Source: Ctena decussata | Lineage: Eukaryota > Mollusca > Bivalvia > Lucinida > Lucinidae | Assembly: GCA_963989385.1 (NCBI GenBank) | Contig: OZ022511.1 | Span: forward strand, 29,692,503 to 29,756,502 | Direction: 5' to 3' | Length of the DNA: 64,000 nt | In this document: positions 55,330 through 64,000 of the stretch, piece after piece | Layout of the letters: each line of letters starts with the position of its first letter | How positions within the stretch are numbered: position 1 is the stretch's first letter | Translations under genes and position numbers: made by a program | Notes under the pieces: model-generated | Database searches by the model: none | What the model saw: only the letters and a program-made list of their open reading frames with translations | What the model was told of the DNA's origin: nothing

Positions 55330-57655
55330 CCTGAGCAAACAGCATAAATTTAGATCAACATGCATGTTTCCGCAGAGTCACACAAGACTATTAAAGATTA
55401 GTAATCAATTATCGTCTGGGGTTTTTTTTCATTTTTTTTTTTTTTTTTTTTGAAGATTCCGAGCAGGAAGGGCATGTACCAACGTTGTTGTTCATTTATT
55501 TATTTTATTTTTGTTCACACGCATAAAGCACTATTTACATGAATTATAAAATCATGATTTCCTGATCACCTTGTGGACTCAGTGCTCGCTTTTCACGCGT
55601 TGTGGATTCGACTCCTTATGGGCGGCACATGTCCGATCAGGTTCTTCAGTCAAGCAGATCCCTCGCTGAACAAGCACGACTGAACAAACATTATCAGTTG
55701 AAAAAGATCAGTTAGTAAAAGGGAAAATGTTCAATTTGCCTCCCTTCCTTTGCACAAAAGAACAGCAAAGACTGATTAGCATTAGAATTTTAGCAGTTTT
55801 CTTTGCGCACGTCGGTATAAAATATCATCTCGCAACGAAAACGGCATTACATTTTAAACGCCAACCGCTTATGAATAGGAAACCCTAGTTGTGTTTTGGA
55901 TTTTTCTATAGATAAAAAATGTGACTTCATTTGTCAGAAATGGTGTAAAACATTTCGATTATCACAGAAATGTTTACTAAATAACAAAATGAGGGTTTGA
56001 AAATTTAATGAGCGCCAATATTTTTCGTACACATAAAGTTCTGAGATATGTTTTATTCAGTAAGAATATGAAAATAATAATTATAATGATAGTAATAATA
56101 ATAGATGTAAATTATAATAATAACTAATAATAATTATAATAATAATAGAAGAAAAGAAAAGAACAACAAGAAGAATAAAAATGATCAAAATATACTACAA
56201 CTACTACTACTGATGATAATAATAACAATGGTTCGAAAATGTCAACAAATTTATGTTTGAATAATTGTATAAATGTCGAAAAAATTATATTTATCCACTC
56301 ACAATTATTCCGTACACACATAATTGATCACACTGTCATGTTTGCTAGATCCCGCAAATCCTTTGTTTATTAGATAAAACAGATTGCCGAAAACAGATGG
56401 CCACCTGTTACGTAATCTCGGAAGTCTGGTGCGATTGATCACGACGCGGAAGAAGTAGTCATAGCTACCAGAATATTTATGATGGCGAAGTGATATTTGT
56501 CGATTGTTTTCAATGGAGTTTAATGGGGTAAGGAAGAAAAAAAATAATAAAAAAAAACAAACAAAAAAAAAAACAATGAATGAATAAATAAATTAAAATA
56601 AAAACGAGAAAGCGATAAGCCTAATATTAACGCAGATCATGTTCACTCCAGATTCAGATTTTCCATTCTACGAAAGAATTTTTTTTTTATGATGAGTATA
56701 TGAGCTTAAAACGAAAGTATTCAGTTTAAAACAACTTTAGGACGATCCTAAGGCGTTGATTCAGGCGAGAAAGTATGCCCGAAATGTTGAGGCACCGGAA
56801 ACAATTACATGTAATTTGATTCTGATAAACTCGAAAAGTAAAGCGTTGTGTAATAAAACGCCGAGCAGAGCAGATTCAGAGTAGCAGGGCCAAAAGAGTA
56901 CGGAAGTTGGGACATCTTTTATCTATTAATATGAGCAGTGTGCTTTAAATTTCTTTCCGGGTTGCCAATAAAATAAAATTATAAATAAAATGAAATACTG
57001 AAATGAAAACGATGGGATACTAAGCAAACTGTGCGAACCCCGCTGAAATGAAAGTTCTTTGTGTAATAGTTTATGGCTGTTGTAGGTTCTATATCTCTTT
57101 TCCTTAGTATTTCTATTTTATTTATTTATTTTATTTATTTATTTTTATGACAACCTTAAGTTTTAGGTCGGAAGTGTCACTCTATCAAAATCCGATCATA
57201 TTAAGAATTACAAATTTGGCGTAATCCTACGAACAATGCGAAAGAAAAAAAAAAATTTTGTAAGCTTTTATTTTCATATGAAATTTACGACCCTTGAATG
57301 AAGGTGGTAGGTTTTGAAACTGGGCCCAGAAAAGTTTGTTATATATCTGCTTATCTTTCCTTTCATAAATTTTATTTCCCTAGTTTCCCATTAGGCCTCA
57401 AATCCAGCGATACTGAACCTGGATATACTGTTTTCTCGTGTCCGTCAGTTCACGTTCTCAATTAAAATACAACGCCAAGCAAAAAACAAAAAACTTTAAA
57501 TCCGGTCGGAACACACACCTGGTTCGACCCAGCCTGGTCTACTACAAAATATACCCTACCATTTAATTTTCCCACAATCAAGAAGATGTGGCTTGAATTT
57601 GTATTTGATCCAACTGGGTTGTTACTTTAATTCCTTGCAAATGAGGATTTTTTCT
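55330..57655. other. no recognised gene (interior of the 16.8 kb element, right half)
   Basis: Contains poly-T (about 55420-55451), a weak tRNA-like B box (GTTGTGGATTCGACTCC, about 55599-55615), (TAA)-rich DNA at 56070-56230 and (TTTA)n at 57117-57147. Nothing coding recognised. Confidence 0.4.
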
Positions 57656-57659
57656 TAAT

Positions 57660-59170
57660 ATAAGAATATTCCTACAATTTGTTTAATATGGATGGAAACA
57701 ACTCACAAAATAAAATGATGATATAATGAAAAGATAAATTGTAGGAATATTCCTACAATCTGAGAGATGCGGCTTGAGGTGTAATTAAGCTAAATCTGGT
57801 TGTTACTTTCTTGTAAATGAGCAATTTCCAAAATGTAGGAATATTCCTACAATCCAGAAGATGTGGCTAGAGTTTTGATTTAATCAAACCAAAAAACTTT
57901 CATTCCTCATAAATGAGGAATTTCCAAGATGGTTTGAATTGCGATTAACTTACCTTCATTCCTTGAAAATGGGTCATCTTAAAACAGGAATATTCCTAAG
58001 ATTCGTAAAATAAAGATAAAGCAATCATTTTCCCTTTGCATTTTTTTGCAGTTTTAAAAATGATGATGGAACAAAAAGTAAATTGTAGGAATATTCCTAC
58101 AATCTGAGAGATGTGGTTTGGACTATGATTAAACTAACCTTCCTGTCTTGAAAATGGATATTCTTCAGAATCTAGGAAAATTTCTACAAATTGTAAAATA
58201 TAGATTATAATTCTCTCCATTTAAGTGATTATGGAGTGTAAATAAAAAATGTAGGAATATTCCTACAATTTCAGATTTTTTTATTTATAAAAAAAATTGC
58301 CATCATCCAAATTGTAGGAATATTCCTACAATCTGAAAGATCTGCGTTGAAATAGGGTTGAACAAAATTGGTTGTAATCTTTAGAATATAGCAATTTCCC
58401 TACAATCTGCAACATGTTGCATGAATTCGGATTGAACACAGTTTTGTTTTATATGTCACAAAGAAGCCATTTCCAAATTGTAGGACTATTCCTACGATTT
58501 GTAAAATATAGATAAAGGAATCATTTCCTCTCTGCATTTTTCTGCAGTTACAAAATGATGATGGAACAAAGGGGAAATTGTAGGAATATTCCTACATTCT
58601 GAGACATGTGGTTTGAATTATGATGGAACTTACCTTCATCCCTGCAAATGGATTTTCTCCTAAATGTAGGAATATTCCTACAATTTGTAGAATATAGATA
58701 ATTTTATTCTGTCGTTTCCTATCTTGAAACCGATGAAGGAACTAGAAATAAAATATAGGAATATTCCCACGATTTGGTCGATCCGACCAAATCGTGGGAA
58801 TATTCCTATATTTCATTTATTGAAAATATGCCATCTCTGAAAATGTAGGAATATTTCTAGAATCTGAAAGATCTGCGTAAGATTTGGATTGAACTAAATT
58901 CTTCGAAATATAGGAATAGCCTTTCGTTTTAAAAGATGTTGATGGTGCATGAATGAATCAAATCGTAGGAATATTCCTATTTATTGAAAATTTACCATCT
59001 TAGAAAATGTAGGAATATTCCTACAATTTGAAAGGTCTGTGTTGAAATTGGATTGAATTAAGTTCTTCAACATATAGGAATAGCTGTTCATTTTAAAAGA
59101 AGATAATGGTTCATGAATAAATCAAATCGTAGAAATATTCCTACAATTTGATGATATCAGTTGAGCCATA
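57660..59170. repeat. right subterminal array of TAGGAATATTCCTA palindromes
   Basis: About 17 copies, exact or with one or two changes, spaced roughly 50-130 bp apart (among them about 57740, 57834, 58083, 58250, 58312, 58577, 58664, 59009). One pair forms a larger palindrome, CCACGATTTGGTCGATCCGA followed by CCAAATCGTGG (about 58770-58800). Flanking words CTGAGAGATGTGGYTTGAA and GAAAGATCTGCGTTGAA recur, inverted relative to the left array. Confidence 0.88.
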
Positions 59171-60049
59171 GCAAAACCATGGCTGGTGAAGTGTGATTTT
59201 CACCACCACAAAACAAGACTTCTAGGTAACCGTTTTTAATGATACTCAATTTTGCACTTGCTATTTCACACTTTTTACAGTCTAAAAACCTGCATTTTCA
59301 GTGCATAAAAGGACATTTCGTGGAGATGTCCTTTTTATTTTGGATTCACTTCTGCGACTTTTGTATTGAGTACACATGACAATATAACGGTAGAGAGACA
59401 CCGGGGCATCCCATTGATGGTGTAATCAGTAGCCGAAAGTGTCAATAAATTTCTGCCCTTGAAAAGATGTATAAGCTGCTTTGACTAGCTAACAAATTCG
59501 GATGAGCTACCTTATTAGATCAAACCTGGATGAATTACAATTTTACGCCCTTTTCAACATAATTTGAGTCATATCAATTTCCTTTCGTCCCTTTTTAAGT
59601 ACCCACAGTGTCGGAGCGGAAATGCACAGTGTTTGAGATTGTATCGTCTCCTGTGATTCTGTACAGTGAGAATCCGACACTTGGTGTAAAGGATGTCAAT
59701 ATACACGGTAAATAATGTTGGCAATTTTCTCAAGTTATGATTAAAAAGCCAGACTGTTTTGGTCCGTTTGACGCATCAGTAAATTTGGAATATCCCAAGA
59801 AGGTAAATGTCATTTATAAAGTGTTCTTAGTGTAATGTACAAGTCTCAATCATCTTTGCATGCAAAAATATGCATGATCGCATCAATGACGAAATGTGTA
59901 TTTATCGCATTATCGAACGAAACACCGATTGTTTTCATAAGGACCACATTATAGAAACATATATTTGTGAAATAACATCTTCGAAGCGGATCTGCACTGG
60001 AGATAAATTCTAAAAAATCTTCATTTTACAGGACACTGCATGTATCGAT

Positions 60050-60125
60050 TGTTGTACAGTGACTTGGTATGCTGTCGTACAGACAACTGCGATTTTCAAG
60101 AATTTTTCTGTACAGTCACTTGTAT
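60050..60125. repeat. subterminal GTACAGTGACTTG motifs, left side
   Basis: TTGTACAGTGACTTGGTATG (60052) and CTGTACAGTCACTTGTATAT (about 60108), about 450-510 bp from the left end. Similar words, inverted, lie at 62980-63050 near the other end, and TCTGTACAGTGAGAAT is inside each terminus. Confidence 0.6.
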
Positions 60126-60984
60126 ATAGTATCTGCTTCTTTTACCATGTTTACGATAAACCACCGCGCCAGCTGACCTTCAATCACATCGAAAGCAAAT
60201 ATTACCACCACTACAGCCGTATTCACCTCCTATCTGATGTAGACGACCCTTTGTGGCGTATGTCAGCATCTGGTCCATTCCATATGCATGCGTTTAAACC
60301 AAGTTCTTCAAAAACTTTGTATCTCAGTAACCACTCAGCAAAAAACATTCATACTTGGACCAAAGGTACCTTGGAGGGTCAGCTTTCATTTCATGACTCC
60401 TAGCCCCAGGGTCCTTGCCTGGGTGCGGCTAACTATCAAAATCTTGGACACCTTAAAAAGTGTTGTTTTTTTCTGCTTATCTATTTCAAACACAACTTGC
60501 GCTTAATCTTGGTCAGTCATCAGTGAACCATGTGACATTGTCTTATGGTATTATGACCTCAAGGCTGTGGTGACCCACATTTCATGGTTAAATGACTTTG
60601 CCTTATAACTTAAAGACTTTTGTATCTATGAACTACATTTTTGTATACGAGTTGGTATGACCAGATCTTACTGGATTTTGTCTGACATGTTATTTTTGTC
60701 TTGTTTTCCTGCACATAAAATGACCAAGAAAACTCCCCGTCACAAATTAATTCCATCTATCATCACGGTGTTACTACCAATTTCCTGTGTACGGACCTGC
60801 ATTTAACAAAGTTCACTCGGATATTGCGCATGTCACTGGCGTACAAAACGTAACATCAAAATGTAACGTTTCGACGTCTTGAGAATCAGTTTATGGCATA
60901 TCTATGACTTTCAATAAGATACACATTGAAAATTATCAAGCTTAAAATACTATTTCTGTAAAAGGAATCGCTGACATAAAGATA

Positions 60985-61210
60985 AATGAGCCGCGGCACA
61001 ATATTCCATACAGTTTCCCCAGTGCGCACCGTTAAGACTCAGACCAGCCTTTGCGTCTGCGCAGTCTGATCAGAGTCTTCGCTCGCCACTCCCAGAGAAG
61101 GATGATCAGACTGCGCAGAGTATTCGCTGAGCGCACATGTGAAAATGTAGGAAATGATGTGCCCCGACTCAGAGCCGAGACACGACATTTTCGTTTCGCT
61201 TTTGCTTAAC
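60985..61210. mobile_element. fold-back element, ATGAGCCGCG family, inside the CACAGTG element
   Basis: AAATGAGCCGCGGCACAATA, AGACTCAGACCAGCCTTTGC GTCTGCGCAGTCTGATCAGA GTCTTCGCT with partial mirror GATGATCAGACTGCGCAGAG TATTCGCTGAGCGCACATGT. A further arm-like fragment is at 61405-61540. Confidence 0.7.
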
Positions 61211-61395
61211 GTCCCAGTAAGCAATATTTCAGTCAAGTCGGGACGGAGTCACCACTTCCGGGGTATCACCAGTATCTTTTGGGAGTAAATGTGCCTTGCT
61301 CAAGAACATAACACGGCGCCTCGAGTGAGGATCGAACCCCGACCTCTCGCTCCGGAGTCCGAGGCTCTATCACTAGGCCACAGCGCTCCCCAAGG
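61185..61395 (-). mobile_element. tRNA-derived SINE (Arg-like head)
   Basis: Minus strand: GGGGAGCGCTGTGGCCTAGT GATAGAGCC (A box TGGCCTAGTGATAGAGCC), anticodon-loop-like CTCCGGA, B box GGTCGGGGTTCGATCCTCAC. The body carries CTTGAGCAAGGCACATTTAC TCCC, then GACTTGACTGAAATATTGCT TACTGGGACGTTAAGCAAAA. The CTTGAGCAAGGCA core and GGGACGTTAA end recall V-SINE-like central domains (tentative). Confidence 0.88.
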
Positions 61396-61725
61396 CACGA
61401 AATTAATCAGTTTTTGCTGGGCGCTCATTGCATAACTACGGATCGTTGGGCTGCCTTATGTAGCCAGCGAAGACTCTGATAAGACTGCACGAATGCACAT
61501 ACTGATCTGAGTCTTCGCTGAGCGTACATGTGAAATTGAAGGAATTATCGTGTGTCATGCATGTGTGTGTGTCTTCTGAGAAAGTACACTGTGATACAAC
61601 GGTACTAGTATTATAGAGCGAAAGCTATTTTGTCGATGCTTTTACTTGTAGATTCGGCAATGTAATTGGTGTATGACTATTTTATCAACGCGCTATGTGC
61701 ATATTTGTTTCTAATTTCCAAAGTA

Positions 61726-62328
61726 CATGCATTGTTGAGTCACAATATGCTACCATGCACAAAACGCTACCGATATAGCATTTTGTGTATCCCTGCCTAC
61801 ACAAAATGCTATCTCAAAATTTGGGAACATATTGTGAAGGTATCATATATGCCCTACACAATATGCTCCATCTAACATGAAATTGAGGGACCAAAATTTC
61901 CCCGGCGTCCATTCCGTCCAGCTTCAGATCAGAGGGTTCCGACAAATTTTACCATAATGATTGCAAAACTCATTGTTGGAAAATGGGGGGGGGGGGTCTG
62001 ACCCCCGTCTCCCGCCCCTGTATCCGCGCATGGGTACGATAATGTCAACTAAGACCGGGGTTGCCTTAAACATGTGTTTCTGAGTCCAAGTCATTAAGTC
62101 GAGCTTAAAAGTGATACTTTTTCCTTGTAGAGCATATTGTGTATCCTCGAACGACTGGAGTCAAATAACATATGTGTCCTACCTACACAAAACGCTACCA
62201 GAAAGCATTTTGGGTACACTGCCTACACAATATGCTTTTTGGTAGCATTTTGTGTAGGCAGGGATACATAAAATGCTATCACGGTAGCGTTTTGTGTATG
62301 GCAGCCTATTGTGGCTCAACAATGCATG
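61726..62328. mobile_element. TIR/fold-back element about 600 bp with TA flanks
   Basis: Left CATGCATTGTTGAGTCACAA TATGCTACC and right GGTAGCGTTTTGTGTATGGC AGCCTATTGTGGCTCAACAA TGCATG are inverted; TA lies outside both (61724-61725, 62329-62330). Inner words CTACACAAAATGCTATC and GATAGCATTTTGTGTAG recur repeatedly in both orientations. A poly-G run is at 61986-61996. Confidence 0.75.
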
Positions 62329-62479
62329 TATGTATGCTTTACGTTCATGGCATCAAAGGCGGTAAACCAGTATCTCAACTGCTCATCAAATGCTGCCATG
62401 TAAGTCTCATGAAATCGACGACTGAGGTTCTAAAAGTGTATTCTTTCTGTTGTTGTTGTTGTTGTTGTTTTGTTGCTTT

Positions 62480-62764
62480 GCGTCCACGGTAAACAGCTAT
62501 GGTCATGCCGGGACGGTCAGTTAACCTAACAACACTATTCCTGGGCAAGCTTAGACCTCCTAAGCGGTTAACCAGTACTAAGTGTCCATACTTTCACCAG
62601 TAACTGACAACTGCCCTTCTTGAATCAGTGGAAGGGGGAAAATGACCGTAGAAAAGATTTCATGATCAATTTCCACGAAAGTATGTGGCCGGACTGGGTA
62701 TCGAACCCGGTGCCTCTGGTTCTTCAGTCAGACGCGCTACCGACTGCGCTACGCGGCCCGGCGT
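62480..62764 (-). mobile_element. tRNA-derived SINE (GCGTAGCGCAGTCG head), copy 2
   Basis: Minus strand: GGGCCGCGTAGCGCAGTCGG TAGCGCG (A box), anticodon-loop-like CTGAAGA (Phe-type GAA), B box ACCGGGTTCGATACCCAGTC, CGGCCA. The body (GCTTAGACCTCCTAAGCGGT TAACCAGTACTAAGTG; CCCTTCTTGAATCAGTGGAA) is shared with 49895-50338. The far end neighbours a (TTG)n run (62450-62469), probably its tail. Confidence 0.88.
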
Positions 62765-62977
62765 ATTCTTTCTGTCCGCGACAACTGTCTTATATGAGAC
62801 AAAACTGTAGTGGTCAGTAGCTGAAAGAAACAAATGTTGGCGTACCACCAGTAAACTATTCGGGTCCAAACTTGATTAAAGGATTTATATTCTGAATTCT
62901 GGAAGTAAAAAATGTCGAAGGGTCGTCGCTGTCGAAACGAAATGCATTAACTCAGCTTGATGAAAATCAACTCGATC

Positions 62978-63050
62978 CGAGTCACTGTACAAAGATAATA
63001 GCGGGTCACTGTACAATTTCTAAGCTGTCTTCTGCAAGTGACTGTACGAA
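62978..63050. repeat. subterminal GTCACTGTAC motifs, right side
   Basis: GAGTCACTGTACAAAG, GGGTCACTGTACAATT and CAAGTGACTGTACGAA within 75 bp, mirroring the left-side motifs at a similar distance (about 450-515 bp) from the end. Confidence 0.65.
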
Positions 63051-63495
63051 TATCAATCGATGAACAACTCAGCATTTCATCACTTTTATTCAGCCCAAAC
63101 ATAAAAACCGAGGTTCTACCGTTAACCTCAGATATTTTAAAGACCAATACTCATTTGCTGAAAAGATAACAGTTTATTTGTGCCTTGACACGAGAATACA
63201 CGACCCTTCACATGAACGAAATCGTGTGCTGTTTTGCGTGTTCAAATGATCAAGAACTTGTGTGTGCACAACTTGAGGAAAAACATAAAGCATTCATCCT
63301 CTGAAGTTCTTCGTATATTATAAGCAATCCATAGAAATCGCAATAAGCAAGATTTTAATGAAATTAAAGAAACCATCGTCATGTTTACTTACTCTCTCCG
63401 TGTATCGCTTTACACCAAGTGTCGGATTCTCACTGTACAGAATCACAGGAGACGATACAATCTCAAACACTATACATTTCCGCTCCGACACTGTG

Positions 63496-64000
63496 GTACC
63501 GATACGGGCGAAAAGGGCGTTAGGGCATATGTGGGTATTGGTGACTCAGACCAGTCTGTGTTTTTGCACAACAACAAGAGCATTACTGTTAGCCTGACGA
63601 CTCTCACATGTGTTACCAGACTTTTGGACTGCACAGTTGTCAAGGGATTTGTTTTACGCCGTAGTCCAGTTGTTATAGCGCATAGCTATTGCACAGAAAG
63701 TCGCGGGTTCGAATCCCGGCCCGGCCAACGACTGAAAAAAGATTAACCTCTTGATACATGACTGCATGACTTCGACTATGGACCACACACTCGCGATTGA
63801 GATTGAGCTATGCCATCACAGTCCGAAGTAGGCATCCCGGCGTTTACATCTGTGTCCAGTGATCAAAATTAATTTTCACTTTTATTCCCCAGTATTGAGA
63901 CTGATTAGTCAAGCAATCAGACTGTGCGAAAGCGCAGGCTGATCTCAATCGTCCCTTATTCCCACTAGTTTCAAAGTTCAATGCAGATGATTTTCCCCAT
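63496..64000 (+). repeat. resumed copy B with tRNA-like SINE head
   Basis: Matches 25535-26043. AGTCGCGGGTTCGAATCCCG (63700-63719) is an intact B box with GCCGTAGTCCAGTTGTTATA GCGC as A-box side (63657 on). It lacks AGGCGTCGCCTGAAAT-like bases present in A near 25841-25856. The sequence runs off the window still matching copy A. Confidence 0.82.

Larger units (their letters stand above)
42543..59351. mobile_element. 16.8 kb TIR element with subterminal palindrome arrays
   Basis: The left end AAGTGACTCCAAAATAAAAA GGACATCTCC is matched in inverted orientation by the right end (GGAGATGTCCTTTTTATTTT GGATTCACTT). Similarity continues inward for about 285 bp (to about 42825 and from about 59069), including TGCACTGAAAATGCAGGT, AGCAAGTGCAAAATTGAG and TGGTTTTGCTATGGCTCAAC. 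CTGC flanks both sides (42539-42542 and 59352-59355), and copy A has a single CTGC at the matching site (ACCTGCGAC). Each terminus contains a GGACAT...ATGTCC hairpin. Inward lie clusters of TAGGAATATTCCTA. The interior is a patchwork of younger elements. No transposase is recognised. Four-base duplications occur in several DNA transposon groups, so the superfamily is unassigned. Confidence 0.85.
59604..63495. mobile_element. 3.9 kb TIR element with CACAGTG termini (Transib/RAG-like architecture)
   Basis: 88 bp inverted termini, about 86/88 identical by eye: CACAGTGTCGGAGCGGAAAT, TTTGAGATTGTATCGTCTCC, TGTGATTCTGTACAGTGAGA, ATCCGACACTTGGTGTAAAG. GTACC flanks both ends (59599-59603 and 63496-63500), and copy A has a single AAGTACCGATAC. 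The first seven bases equal the consensus heptamer of vertebrate recombination signal sequences; Transib and RAG-like elements have CAC-initial termini and 5 bp duplications. An alternative reading is CCACAGTG termini with a 3 bp TAC duplication. Each terminus also folds (AGTGTCGGA ... TCCGACACT). No RAG1/Transib-like protein is recognised in the roughly 3.7 kb interior, so it is likely non-autonomous. Confidence 0.85.
31388..64000. repeat. large direct duplication, copy B (expanded by insertions; continues past window)
   Basis: Shared blocks with copy A: 31388-34470 (A 16638-22145 minus the A insertion), 40097-42538 (A 22849-25272), 59356-59603 and 63496-64000 (A to 26043). Between them B carries 34471-40096, the 16.8 kb TIR element and the 3.9 kb TIR element. 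Same orientation as A. The first base of B lies within a SINE. Confidence 0.88.

Noticed and set aside
60059..60403. 114-codon frame in the CACAGTG element as RAG-like protein
   Set aside because: No acidic catalytic context, zinc-binding pattern or RAG1 core motif visible; left as non-coding.
62690..62764. tRNA-Phe-like gene on the minus strand (CTGAAGA loop)
   Set aside because: Good A and B boxes, but continuous with a SINE body shared with 49895-50338, and imperfect stems.
63652..63731. Functional tRNA gene with a perfect T arm
   Set aside because: Acceptor stem does not pair and the same degenerate copy exists at 25690-25775 as part of the duplication; SINE head or tRNA pseudogene.

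Overview
This is animal nuclear DNA, almost certainly from a bivalve mollusc (heterodont clam-like). The window is AT-rich, and I found no intact host gene and no spliced gene model. What fills it are repeat families typical of bivalve genomes: elements whose core is a tandem array of 145-440 bp units beside CGTCCG-type microsatellites and terminal hairpins, several tRNA-derived SINEs with clear A and B boxes, long fold-back elements carrying an ATGAGCCGCG terminus and GATCAGACTGCGCAGGCTG-like arms, and decayed LINEs. Species and superfamily names are my recognition from sequence patterns, not search results. || Layout. 1-5.6 kb: a repeat-element end, a small LINE fragment (antisense, about 2.86-3.03 kb), a 138 bp tandem repeat, an (AT)n tract and otherwise unassigned DNA. 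5.64-14.0 kb: one tandem-array element split by a mariner-like insertion (6059-6933) and by a 5'-truncated LINE (about 7210-11996), which is itself split by another array element (about 9036-10756). 14-16.6 kb: unassigned DNA, a small reverse transcriptase fragment and array units. || From 16.64 kb the window is dominated by one large direct duplication. Copy A runs 16638 to at least 26043. Copy B starts at 31388 and still matches A at the window end (64000). A and B share SINEs, array units and a TIR element in the same order. Copy B is stretched from about 9.4 kb to more than 32 kb by insertions for which copy A supplies the empty site. Two stand out. The first is a 16.8 kb element (42543-59351) with long inverted termini, a 4 bp CTGC target duplication and subterminal arrays of a TAGGAATATTCCTA palindrome. 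The second is a 3.9 kb element (59604-63495) with 88 bp inverted termini that begin CACAGTG, flanked by GTACC on both sides, which is the architecture of Transib/RAG-like transposons. || Inside the 16.8 kb element lies a 4434 bp element (50887-55320) whose ends are inverted minisatellites and which is flanked by a perfect 9 bp duplication, and inside that a 474 bp hAT-type MITE with a perfect 8 bp duplication. I recognise no transposase or passenger gene in the 16.8 kb, 4.4 kb or 3.9 kb elements; all look non-autonomous, unless coding exons are short and spliced. The spacer between the copies (26.05-31.39 kb) holds one small unexplained ORF (28519-28737), hairpins and more array DNA. The window therefore reads as a transposon-rich intergenic or intronic region, and its value lies in the datable nesting and in the apparently undescribed element architectures.
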